Shown here: one piece after another, positions 1-6,725 of the stretch
Layout of the letters: every line of letters begins with the position of its first letter
How positions within the stretch are numbered: position 1 is the first letter of the stretch
Assembly: GCA_038251315.1 (NCBI GenBank)
Contig: JBBSBK010000097.1
Location: 1 to 14,602 of the forward strand
Source of the DNA: JBBKXP01 sp038251315
Lineage (GTDB): Bacteria; Pseudomonadota; Alphaproteobacteria; Rhodobacterales; Rhodobacteraceae
Direction: 5' to 3'
Length of the DNA stretch: 14,602 bases
Notes under the pieces: generated by a model
Database searches by the model: none
The model's input: the letters and a program-made list of their open reading frames with translations, nothing else
Told to the model about the DNA's origin: nothing
Made by a program: the position numbers and the translations under genes

Positions 1-134
1 ACACCGGTGCCGCACAGGCGATCAGCCACATGAGCCAGGTCGGCGACAATGTGGTGTTCGCCGATCAGGGCGTCACCGTCACCTTTGCCGCAACCCTGAT
101 GAGCGAGATCACGGCGGGCATGATCGACGTGTAA
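1..134 (+). CDS. C-terminal end of a probable RTX/hemolysin-type calcium-binding secreted protein (partial)
   Basis: Only the last 44 residues are present, reading from base 3 to the TAA at 132-134. The tail runs through segments such as AISHMSQVGDNVVF, DQGVTVTF and ATLMSEITAGMIDV. This alternation of a G-D-N/D-V-V-F turn, a D-Q-G-x-x-V-T-F strand and a short final helix with a hydrophobic end is the usual ending of RTX proteins exported by type I secretion in Rhodobacteraceae, where the uncleaved C-terminus is the secretion signal. No nonapeptide calcium repeat is visible because the rest of the gene lies outside the window. The gene converges on kpsT with only 9 bases between the two stop codons. 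An RTX surface protein beside capsule genes would fit an attachment or biofilm locus, but that is inference. Another beta-roll protein is possible. Confidence 0.55.
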   Translation, partial: TGAAQAISHMSQVGDNVVFADQGVTVTFAATLMSEITAGMIDV

Positions 135-143
135 GGCAGGGGC

Positions 144-800
144 CTACCCCGCCATGTTGCGTTCGTGATGCGCAATCGCGGCTTCGAGGTCTTCGTAATA
201 GATCAGCTTGCCGTTTTCCAGAACCGCCCCCACGTTGCAGGTCTGGCGCACCTGCCCCATGCCATGGCTGACCATGATCGCCCCGGCGGTCTTCATGCGG
301 TCGTTGAACAGGACCGTGCTGCTGGCGCGAAAGGCGGCATCGCCGACCGCCGTCACCTCGTCCACGAGGTAGGTGTCAAAGGCGATCCCCATCGACGCGC
401 CAAAGGCCAGCCGCGATCGCATCCCCGATGAATAGGTGCGGAACGGCAGCCGGAAATGCACGCCCAGACCGGCGAAATGCTCGACGAAATCGACCAGTTC
501 GCTGGTATCGACGCCGTAGATCCGCGCCACAAAGCGGATGTTCTGCGCCCCCGTCAGTTCGGGGTGGAACGACCCCGCGAACCCGACCGGCCACGAGATC
601 GTCCCGGTCGACACGATCCGCCCCGATGTCGGGTCCTGATTGCCCGAGATCATCCGCAGCAGGGTCGATTTGCCCGCCCCGTTGCGCCCCAGCAGCGCCA
701 CCACCGCGCCGGTGGGAAAGGTCACGTTGATGTTGTCGGCCACCACCTTGCGCTGACCGTCGATGACAAAGACCTTGGTGACGTTTTCAAACCGGATCAT
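144..800 (-). CDS. kpsT: Capsule polysaccharide ABC exporter, ATP-binding subunit (KpsT family)
   Basis: A 218-residue ABC ATPase with a complete set of motifs: Walker A GRNGAGKST at residues 38-46, the signature helix YSSGMRSRLAFG at 123-134 (S-S-G-M in place of L-S-G-G, as is usual for polysaccharide exporters), Walker B with catalytic glutamate YLVDE at 144-148, followed by VTAVGD, and the switch histidine H179 in MVSHG. The length matches KpsT/CtrD proteins; there is no C-terminal carbohydrate-binding domain, so it should be the chain-length-independent capsule type rather than the Wzt O-antigen type. It would power export of a lipid-linked polysaccharide through KpsM. The ATG at 800 follows kpsE by 14 bases and the Shine-Dalgarno AGGAGGGG overlaps the kpsE stop (TAGGAGGGG), so the two genes are almost certainly one transcript. 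The permease gene is not here but on the opposite strand upstream of kpsE. Confidence 0.92.
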   Translation of the reverse strand: MIRFENVTKVFVIDGQRKVVADNINVTFPTGAVVALLGRNGAGKSTLLRMISGNQDPTSGRIVSTGTISWPVGFAGSFHPELTGAQNIRFVARIYGVDTSELVDFVEHFAGLGVHFRLPFRTYSSGMRSRLAFGASMGIAFDTYLVDEVTAVGDAAFRASSTVLFNDRMKTAGAIMVSHGMGQVRQTCNVGAVLENGKLIYYEDLEAAIAHHERNMAG

Positions 801-814
801 CGCGCCGACCCCTC

Positions 815-2293
815 CTAGCGGCGGTCGCGCAGCGAATAGCCGATCAGCACGGCAATCGCCCAGGCCAGAAACAGGAACAGCACCAGCACCCCCAGCAGTT
901 CATAGCGGCGCGGATAGCGGGCGGTTTCGGCCTGGGTCGGTTCCACATAGGCGGCCAGATAGCGGCTTTTGCGGCGCGCCTCGGCCAGCGAAGTGTCGTA
1001 GGTGGCCAGTGCTGTGATGTAGGTGCGTTCGGCAAATTCGCGGTCGACCGCCAGCCGTTCGTATTCGCCGACCAGCGCGGCAAAGGCCTCGGTCCCGTTG
1101 TTCGCGCCGCCGATCCCGGTCTTGGCGCGTTCGGCCGCGATCCGTTCCTCGATCACCGCGACCCGGCGCCGCGCCTGGGTCATCCGCGGGTCGGTCTCGC
1201 TTGTCTGGCCGCCCAGCATGTCGACGTTGATCAGTGCCTCGGCCAGCTGGTTCTGCAACATGCCCAAAAGCCCGGCCTGGGTCTGGACGTCGACCGAGGG
1301 ATCGACCATCTGGTTGCGGATCCGGAATTCGGTCACCATCTGGCGCGCGGTTTTCAGGCGGTCCAGCGCCTCGGCCAGTTCGTCGCGCGAATAGCGGATC
1401 GCGTCCTCGCGGGCGATGGCCGACAGGTCGTTGATCATGTCCGAGCTTTCGGCGAACAGGGCCTCGGCGATGGCATGGGCGTCGGGGGCGGTAAAGGCCA
1501 GCACCCGGACCTCGATCAGGCCGGCGCCGGCGTCGTAATACACCGACACCATCCGGCCCCAGTAGACCAGCAGATCCTCGATCGCACCGCTCCCGGCGCC
1601 CCCGGGCCCCGGATCAAAGGCAAAGACCGGGTCATTGTCGGGCAGCGACCACATGGCCTGCAGGCCAAGCCGGCTGTCCATATCGGCCACGAGTTTCTGG
1701 CTTTGCAGGAATTCGTAGAGAATGTCGGTATCTTTGGAGCTGGACCCCGACAGGCCCGTCAACCCGCCCAGAAGGCCGCCCAGAGCCGATCCGGTCTCTT
1801 CCGTGCGCACCGCAAACCCCACGGTCGACGCATATTGATCCGCCGCCCGGTTCCACAGATACCAGCCGATGACAGCACCGGGCAGAGCCACGACCAGCAG
1901 AAAGCTGACAAGCACCAGCCAGTGCCGCCTTTGAAAGCGGGCGCGCCGCGCCGGCACGCGTGCCGGTGGCGCCTTGGCAGCGGGCGGGGGTGCAAGAGGC
2001 ACGACAGCAGGCTTGGGAACCGGGGCCGCTGGTGCGGCCTTGACGGCCGCGGGGGCCGCAGGCGGAACTGCTGCAGGGGCGGATACCAGGGCCGCTGGTG
2101 CAGCCTTGACCGCAGCGGGGCCAGCAGCGGGCGCCGCAGGCTGGGCTGCTGGCGGGACTGCTGCGGGGGCCGCTGGTACGGCCTTGACCGCCGCGGGGCC
2201 AGCAACGGGGGCCACAGCGGCACCCGGGGCGGGGCCGCTGCCGGATGCAGCCACCGCTACCGGCGACGTCACTTCGGAAGAGCCCTGTTGCAT
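815..2293 (-). CDS. kpsE: Capsule polysaccharide export inner-membrane protein (KpsE/CtrB, polysaccharide co-polymerase family) with an Ala/Pro-rich N-terminal extension
   Basis: About 492 residues. The architecture is a cytoplasmic Ala/Pro-rich segment (about 1-118), a transmembrane helix (about 123-147, WLVLVSFLLVVALPGAVIGW), a periplasmic domain starting with DQYASTVGFAVRTEE (the first strand of the Wzz-like fold), a predicted coiled-coil zone (about 280-390, E/A/R-rich heptads, then 400-445), and a second membrane helix at 465-488 ending in RDRR. KpsE links the KpsM/T transporter to the outer-membrane channel. Start choice: the frame is open to a GTG at 2299, but the ATG at 2293 has AGGGG five bases upstream, and that GTG falls within this ribosome-binding site, so I prefer the ATG. 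Typical KpsE proteins are about 380 residues, so the extension accounts for the excess length. The segment is made of imperfect repeats containing PAAVKA; its role is unknown. Confidence 0.88.
   Translation of the reverse strand: MQQGSSEVTSPVAVAASGSGPAPGAAVAPVAGPAAVKAVPAAPAAVPPAAQPAAPAAGPAAVKAAPAALVSAPAAVPPAAPAAVKAAPAAPVPKPAVVPLAPPPAAKAPPARVPARRARFQRRHWLVLVSFLLVVALPGAVIGWYLWNRAADQYASTVGFAVRTEETGSALGGLLGGLTGLSGSSSKDTDILYEFLQSQKLVADMDSRLGLQAMWSLPDNDPVFAFDPGPGGAGSGAIEDLLVYWGRMVSVYYDAGAGLIEVRVLAFTAPDAHAIAEALFAESSDMINDLSAIAREDAIRYSRDELAEALDRLKTARQMVTEFRIRNQMVDPSVDVQTQAGLLGMLQNQLAEALINVDMLGGQTSETDPRMTQARRRVAVIEERIAAERAKTGIGGANNGTEAFAALVGEYERLAVDREFAERTYITALATYDTSLAEARRKSRYLAAYVEPTQAETARYPRRYELLGVLVLFLFLAWAIAVLIGYSLRDRR
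2024..2199 (-). repeat. Imperfect Ala/Pro/Lys repeats in the kpsE N-terminal extension
   Basis: Three copies of a block coding for PAAVKAxPAA lie at residues about 33-42, 59-68 and 81-90 of KpsE (DNA 2168-2197, 2090-2119 and 2024-2053), separated by AAVPPAA-type linkers. On the plus strand each copy reads close to GCCTTGACCGCNGCGGGGCC. Length varies between copies, which suggests expansion by repeat duplication. The segment precedes the first membrane helix, so it should be cytoplasmic, and its regular lysines and prolines resemble a flexible tether. Confidence 0.7.
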
Positions 2294-2489
2294 TCGCACC
2301 CCTGTGACCTGTATTTCTGGTTCATCTTAACAGAGTGTTGCCGCAAATGCCCAGAACCCATGCGCGCCGCCCGGTGCGGGCTGTTGCCGGTACGGTCCCA
2401 GTCCGGTTCGGGGTCCGGTTCGGGGTCCGGTTCGGGGCCCGGTTCAGCACCCGTTGTGCAGCCGTCTCCTGCATCCGGGCCGCACAGGC
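2294..2489. promoter_or_regulatory. Divergent control region between kpsE and kpsM
   Basis: These 196 bases separate the divergently transcribed kpsE (-) and kpsM (+), so both promoters must lie here or the genes are read from further upstream. I see an AT-richer patch around 2310-2332 and a 12-bp tandem repeat at 2401-2448, but no convincing -35/-10 pair with correct spacing on either strand. Confidence 0.5.
2401..2448. repeat. 12-bp tandem repeat upstream of kpsM
   Basis: Three perfect head-to-tail copies of GTCCGGTTCGGG occupy 2401-2412, 2413-2424 and 2425-2436, followed by a degenerate fourth copy, GCCCGGTTCAGC, at 2437-2448. The array ends about 40 bases before the chosen kpsM start. 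It is intergenic, and the spacing of 12 bases is close to one helical turn, so a regulator could bind on one face of the helix. It may equally be a neutral slippage product. Confidence 0.85.
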
Positions 2490-3320
2490 ATGACCACCGC
2501 CGACATCATCCCGCCGCAGCGGCCGGCCGTGGGACCGGCCCGCGGGGTCCGCCGCACCAGGCTGGCCGGGATGCGCACGATCCTGGCGCTTGTTCTGCGT
2601 GAAATGGCCACCAGCTATGGCCGCTCACCGGGCGGATATCTTTGGGCCATCCTTGATCCGATTGCCGGTATTGTCCTGTTATCTTTGGTCTTTTCGGCGT
2701 TTGCACATCGCCCGGCACTGGGTGTCAATTTTCCGGTCTTCTATGCGACGGGCATGATCCCGTTTACCGTCTACAGCTCGGTCTCCAACAAGATCGCCAA
2801 TTGCCTGCTGTTTTCCAAACCGCTGCTGGCCTATTCGCGGGTGACGTTTCTGGATGCGATCCTGGCCCGGTTCCTGACCAACATGCTGACCGAGGTGATG
2901 GTGGTCTACATCATCTTTACCGGGCTGCTTGTCATCTATGACGACCATATCGCGCTGAACCTGCCGGTCATCGCGCTGGCGCTGACGCTGGCGGGGGCGC
3001 TGGCGCTGGGGGTGGGCATCCTGAACTGCTTTCTGACCTCGATGTTCCCGACGTGGCAAAGGGTCTGGTCGATCCTGATGCGGCCGCTGTTCCTGCTGTC
3101 CTGCGTGTTTTTCCTGTTCGATTCCATCCCCCGTCCGTTTCGCGACTGGCTGTGGTATAACCCGTTGATCCATCTTATCGGGCTGATGCGCCGGGGGTTC
3201 TATCCGGCCTATGACGCGCCCTATGTGTCGGTCGGCTATGTCCTGGGGTTGTCGGCCGTCTGCGGCCTGATCGGGTTGTTGTTCCTGCGCCGCTACTACC
3301 GCGATATCCTTGAAAACTAA
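2490..3320 (+). CDS. kpsM: Capsule polysaccharide ABC exporter, permease subunit (KpsM family)
   Basis: A 276-residue ABC-2 type permease. After a polar 28-residue N-terminus comes the short amphipathic stretch MRTILALVLREMATSYG, then GGYLWAILDP leading into the first membrane helix (about 51-71). Further hydrophobic segments lie at about 84-100, 131-150, 158-180, 197-212 and 247-267, giving the six helices expected of KpsM/CtrC/Wzm. YNPLIHLIGLMRRGFYP near 223-239 is the conserved segment of polysaccharide permeases. It should form the inner-membrane channel with KpsT. The frame is open back to a TTG at 2454, but the ATG at 2490 suits the family length better; its ribosome-binding site (CAGG) is weak, and an internal ATG at 2571 is a further option. 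In most loci kpsM and kpsT overlap in one operon; here kpsM is divergent from kpsE-kpsT. Its end overlaps the sulfotransferase end by 4 bases. Confidence 0.9.
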   Translation: MTTADIIPPQRPAVGPARGVRRTRLAGMRTILALVLREMATSYGRSPGGYLWAILDPIAGIVLLSLVFSAFAHRPALGVNFPVFYATGMIPFTVYSSVSNKIANCLLFSKPLLAYSRVTFLDAILARFLTNMLTEVMVVYIIFTGLLVIYDDHIALNLPVIALALTLAGALALGVGILNCFLTSMFPTWQRVWSILMRPLFLLSCVFFLFDSIPRPFRDWLWYNPLIHLIGLMRRGFYPAYDAPYVSVGYVLGLSAVCGLIGLLFLRRYYRDILEN

Positions 3321-4156
3321 GGCGTCTTGTCGGGTGGCGGCAACAGCATCGCCCGCCAGTCGGCCCGGAACCGGGCCGCAAAATCCGCGTTGACCGGGTC
3401 GGCCTGACGCTGCAGTGCGGGCGGGCGCACCGTCAGGTCCGGCAGGGCGATGCCGCAAAAGCGCAGCACGCGGCGCAGATGCGCGTCCGGGGCGGCGACG
3501 ATCTGTTCATAGCTGACCGCGACCCTCGGGACCTCAAGGATCTGTGCCAGCAGGGCGATGTGGTCGTTGGCCTGACGCTGGTCGGACAGGATCTGGCCGA
3601 TCTGGCGGGGCAGGAACGCCGGTGCCTGCCCGTTGCCCGGCTGGATGCTGTTCCAGCGTTTGGTCTGCAGGGCAATCGAATACGAGACCGCCTGCGCAAT
3701 CGCGTCGTGGCGCTGGATATGCAGGATCCGGGTCTGGGGAAACATCGCCGGGATGTTCCAGCGGTACAGCATCAACAGCTGATCCCACGAGGCCTTGAGG
3801 CAAAAGCTCTGGTCCGCCCGGCCCTGCCGCGCCAGCAACCCGGCGATGTGGTCGGCAAAGCGGTCCACCGGATGCGCCGCCACCTGGGCCGCGACCACCT
3901 CGTGGTTCAACTGCTCCATCCCGCCCGCGACCTTGCCCGACTGGCGCAGGTATTCGCACAGCAGGTTCGATCCGCTGCGGTTGGTAAAGGCGACAAGGAT
4001 CAGCGGCCGGTTTGTCACCGGGGCGCTGCCGTCAAAGGCGACCCTGCCGCCGAACTGCCGGAAGATCCGGCGTTCATGGTCGCCGGTTGCGCGCAGGGCC
4101 GCCGGATAGGACCGGCGCATCTGCCCCGCGCGCGAAAGCCGTTCAAGCCATGTCAT
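3317..4156 (-). CDS. Sulfotransferase, Stf0-like (PAPS-dependent)
   Basis: 279 residues. The 5'-phosphosulfate-binding loop is LVAFTNRSGSNLLCEYL at residues 54-70, matching the R-S/T-G-S-x-L-L pattern of the Stf0 family. A second signature, IQRHDAIAQAVSYSIALQTK at 147-166, followed by RW at 167-168, matches the 3'-phosphate region (R-x-D-x-x-x-Q-A-V-S, then Q-T and W) typical of Stf0 proteins. FCLKASWDQLL at 118-128 is the conserved K-x-x-W segment. Stf0 was described as a trehalose sulfotransferase in mycobacteria; in polysaccharide loci of marine bacteria related proteins are presumed to sulfate glycan residues. The acceptor here is unknown, but the location between a glycosyltransferase and the Kps exporter suggests a sulfated surface polysaccharide. 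The ATG at 4156 has GGGTGAT upstream. It is the last gene of the minus-strand block, 92 bases after the glycosyltransferase. Confidence 0.82.
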   Translation of the reverse strand: MTWLERLSRAGQMRRSYPAALRATGDHERRIFRQFGGRVAFDGSAPVTNRPLILVAFTNRSGSNLLCEYLRQSGKVAGGMEQLNHEVVAAQVAAHPVDRFADHIAGLLARQGRADQSFCLKASWDQLLMLYRWNIPAMFPQTRILHIQRHDAIAQAVSYSIALQTKRWNSIQPGNGQAPAFLPRQIGQILSDQRQANDHIALLAQILEVPRVAVSYEQIVAAPDAHLRRVLRFCGIALPDLTVRPPALQRQADPVNADFAARFRADWRAMLLPPPDKTP

Positions 4157-4248
4157 CGATCACCCGCATGGATAGCACCGCCGATACCGCGCTGCGTTGG
4201 GTGACATAGGCCCTGTGCGCTGCGTTGTGAACCGCGCCCGTCAACCGA

Positions 4249-6714
4249 TCAGCCGCGCCCGAGGATGGCGGCGAGGATGTCCGCCGGATCGCCCTGCCCG
4301 TCGCGCAGCGCAATCACCCCGCCCGCAGCCCCCTGCGCCACCGCCGCCCGGATCGCCGCCCCCTGCGCACCCAGATCGAAACTCCAGACCGGCAGGCCGG
4401 TGGCCAGCGCCTCGTGGGTCACATAGGAAAAGGTTTCCGGCCAGATCGAGGGGATCAGCCAGCAGGTGATGCCGTAACGGGCCACCAGCGCCGCCAGATC
4501 GGCAAGGTCATAGCTGCCATGGACCCGCGCCGCCCCCGCCAGCGCAAAACCCGGATCAAGGTTGCCGATCACCACCAGCCCGGCCCGTGGGTCCCGTGCC
4601 AGCAGCCGGCTCAGCCCGACGATGACGGCCGCACCTTTGTGCGCACCGATGTTGCCAAGCACGCCGATCACCGGCTTTTGGGCGGCTTTGGGCCTTGTCA
4701 GGGTCTGGTGTCCGATCTGCGCCACGCTGTGCGGCTGCACCACGATCCGGTCCGCCACCTGCGGATAGGCCGCCGTCACCAGCGCCCGGCTATCATCGGA
4801 AAACACCGTGACCCGGTCCGCCAGCGCCAGCAGCCTGCCCCATGCCGCCTGCCAGCCCGCAAGGGCCATCCACGTGCCGTCAGGGCGGCGGATACGGTGC
4901 GCGGGATCGGCATTGGCAGGGTCGGGCAGACCCCGCCAGCGGCCCGCAGCATCCAGCAGCGTATAGGACGGGCTGACCGGCAGATAATCATGGAACAGCA
5001 CCCCGATCCGGTGATCGCCCCCCTGCCCCAGTTGCAGCAGGATATCGGGCAATTCCGCCGGATCAGTGTCGCCCACACCGCAGGAATAGATCACGTCGCG
5101 CCGGCGCAACCGCATCAGCAGCCGCAGCATCAGGCCGGTGTCGTCAGTGCCGCCACGGGTGATCCCGGCGGGGCTGTGTACCTCGATCCGCCAGCGGAAT
5201 TCGGCGCCGACACGCAGGACGACCGCCGCCCTGCCCTGCCCTGTATCGGCAGCGATCCGGGTTTGCAGGTAATGATCCGCGCCCCCCCCCAAGGCATGGG
5301 CAAGATAGACCGGCACCCTGCCCTGCCCGGCGGTTTCGCCGCGCGCATCAGCCCATGACAACGCCAAGGCCAGACGCGGCGTCGCCAGCGGGTCGTGGCG
5401 CAGGAACCCTTGTACTTGCGTATCGAAATCCGGGTAGCGGGCGGTAATGATCGCCCCGTTCTGCCTGAGCAGAGCCTGTTTTTCAGCCGATCCGAACGAT
5501 GCAGCCCCGCGGTGTTCGACGAACAACTCCGGCAGACACAGGTGCCGCCCGCCCCGTGCCGCCGCCTTGCGGCACCAGTCCACCTCTTCGCCGTAGCCGC
5601 GCCCGAAACCAGTGTCGAAGGTCGGCAACTGTCGCAGGAATGTCCGGCTGATCGCCATGCAGAACCCGACGCCGGTGGGGGCCACAGGCAAGGCCGGCAG
5701 GGTCAGGTTGCGGGCGGCATGGTCGATGGCATCCGCCTCGCCCGGATGCAGCGGCAGGGCCGCACAGATCACCGGCACCGTCATCAGTTCGGCATCGTTG
5801 GACATCGGAGTGACGCTGGCCACGGCCTGATCGTCCTGCAACGGCGCCAGCAGCCGCCCGGCCCACCCCGCCGGCACAAAGGCATCGGCGTTCAACAGCA
5901 CGACAGGGCCATCTGATGTGCTGTCGAGCGCAACCGCGAAGGCCCGGTTGACCGACCCGATAAAGCCCAGGTTCTCGGCGTTTTCCAGCAGCGTCACCCG
6001 GCCCCCGGCAGGCGGTGACGCGACCCAGTCGCGCAGGAAAGGGCGCACCTGCGGGTCCGTCGACAGGTCCTCGACGACGATCAGGTGCCAGGGCATGTCA
6101 GTGTGGCGCCTGATGCGGTCCAGCACCTCGGGCAGCAGATCGAAGGCGTTGAAGACGGGCAGCACGATCGTGACATGATCGGGCCGTGTCAGGCTCTGTT
6201 TTTCGGGTGTCGCGAACCAGTCGGGATCAAGCCGCTGCGGCGTATCGGCCAGATCCAGCCCGAACAGATGCTTGACCCGGGCGCGCGACTGCGGATCGTG
6301 ATGGCGCAGCCAGTGCAGACCCGCAGGCAGCGCCCGCAATCCGGCCAGCGCAAACCCCGGCAGCAACGCGGCCCGCGCCAGTGCCAGCCGTCGCGCCGCG
6401 AAACCGGGCAGGATCAGGGTCTGTTTTCCGCCGGATGCGGTGATTTCCAGCGTGATCGGACCGACCTGCCACGGCAGATCGAGTTGAAAGGCCGGTGACC
6501 CGGTCGCATCCGGGCTGATGCTGCGGGCCAATCCGCCCAGATGCAGCGCGAGGCCGGTGACAGCCGGGTCAACGACGCTGCCGCTGACGATCAGCCGCCC
6601 GTCGCGCAGCGTGACACGGGCCACGCGCACGGCGGCACCGACCGGGCGATGGTCGCTCAGCCGCAGGTGCCGCGCCACATAGCGCCCGAACATCGCCCTG
6701 ATCCGCCGCAGCAC
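4249..6714 (-). CDS. Two-domain glycosyltransferase (GT2 followed by GT4-like)
   Basis: 821 residues in three parts. Residues 1-170 are a variable N-terminal region with a small beta-rich domain (about 25-105) that I do not recognise. Residues 179-440 are a GT-A, family 2 domain: VTIVLPVFNA (181-190), VVED (213-216), the N-LGFIGSVNRAF nucleotide-sugar segment (248-259), LNADAFV (274-280) as the DxD equivalent, and GRGYGEEVDWCRKA (371-384) with the acidic catalytic pair. Residues 467-821 are a GT-B, family 4-like domain: YLAHALGGGADHY (470-482), VIGVLGNIGAHKGA (682-695) and a C-terminal E-x7-E motif, E760 and E768 in WPETFSYVTHEALATG. It probably adds two sugars to a capsule or exopolysaccharide repeat in the cytoplasm. 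The start is GTG at 6714, 11 bases after the parB stop, with AGGGGCAGGG overlapping that stop; an ATG at 6693 is less well supported. A G9 tract lies inside the frame. Confidence 0.88.
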   Translation of the reverse strand: MLRRIRAMFGRYVARHLRLSDHRPVGAAVRVARVTLRDGRLIVSGSVVDPAVTGLALHLGGLARSISPDATGSPAFQLDLPWQVGPITLEITASGGKQTLILPGFAARRLALARAALLPGFALAGLRALPAGLHWLRHHDPQSRARVKHLFGLDLADTPQRLDPDWFATPEKQSLTRPDHVTIVLPVFNAFDLLPEVLDRIRRHTDMPWHLIVVEDLSTDPQVRPFLRDWVASPPAGGRVTLLENAENLGFIGSVNRAFAVALDSTSDGPVVLLNADAFVPAGWAGRLLAPLQDDQAVASVTPMSNDAELMTVPVICAALPLHPGEADAIDHAARNLTLPALPVAPTGVGFCMAISRTFLRQLPTFDTGFGRGYGEEVDWCRKAAARGGRHLCLPELFVEHRGAASFGSAEKQALLRQNGAIITARYPDFDTQVQGFLRHDPLATPRLALALSWADARGETAGQGRVPVYLAHALGGGADHYLQTRIAADTGQGRAAVVLRVGAEFRWRIEVHSPAGITRGGTDDTGLMLRLLMRLRRRDVIYSCGVGDTDPAELPDILLQLGQGGDHRIGVLFHDYLPVSPSYTLLDAAGRWRGLPDPANADPAHRIRRPDGTWMALAGWQAAWGRLLALADRVTVFSDDSRALVTAAYPQVADRIVVQPHSVAQIGHQTLTRPKAAQKPVIGVLGNIGAHKGAAVIVGLSRLLARDPRAGLVVIGNLDPGFALAGAARVHGSYDLADLAALVARYGITCWLIPSIWPETFSYVTHEALATGLPVWSFDLGAQGAAIRAAVAQGAAGGVIALRDGQGDPADILAAILGRG
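5282..5290 (-). repeat. G9 homopolymer inside the glycosyltransferase frame
   Basis: Nine consecutive C on the plus strand, G9 on the coding strand, encode the end of Leu475 and Gly476-Gly478 (HALGGGADH). It sits at the beginning of the GT4-like domain, so a one-base slip would leave the GT2 half intact and abolish the second transferase. Confidence 0.9.
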
Positions 6715-6725
6715 CCGCCCTGCCC

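Noticed and set aside
2454..2489. TTG start giving a 12-residue longer KpsM.
   Set aside because: The added residues have no family resemblance and a TTG without a good ribosome-binding site is less likely than the ATG at 2490.
1475..2602. A 375-codon plus-strand frame across the kpsE N-terminus, including a Ser-Gly run.
   Set aside because: It is antisense to kpsE; the Ser-Gly run is only the 12-bp repeat read in another frame, and the protein lacks recognisable domains.
2679..3458. A 259-codon minus-strand frame opposite kpsM.
   Set aside because: Extremely Q/D/R-rich translation of the antisense of membrane helices, a typical artefact.
4189..4227. Direct repeat GCGCTGCGTTG twice, 28 bases apart, between the glycosyltransferase and sulfotransferase genes.
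   Set aside because: Two 11-base copies without an element between them; no sign of a transposon footprint or promoter.
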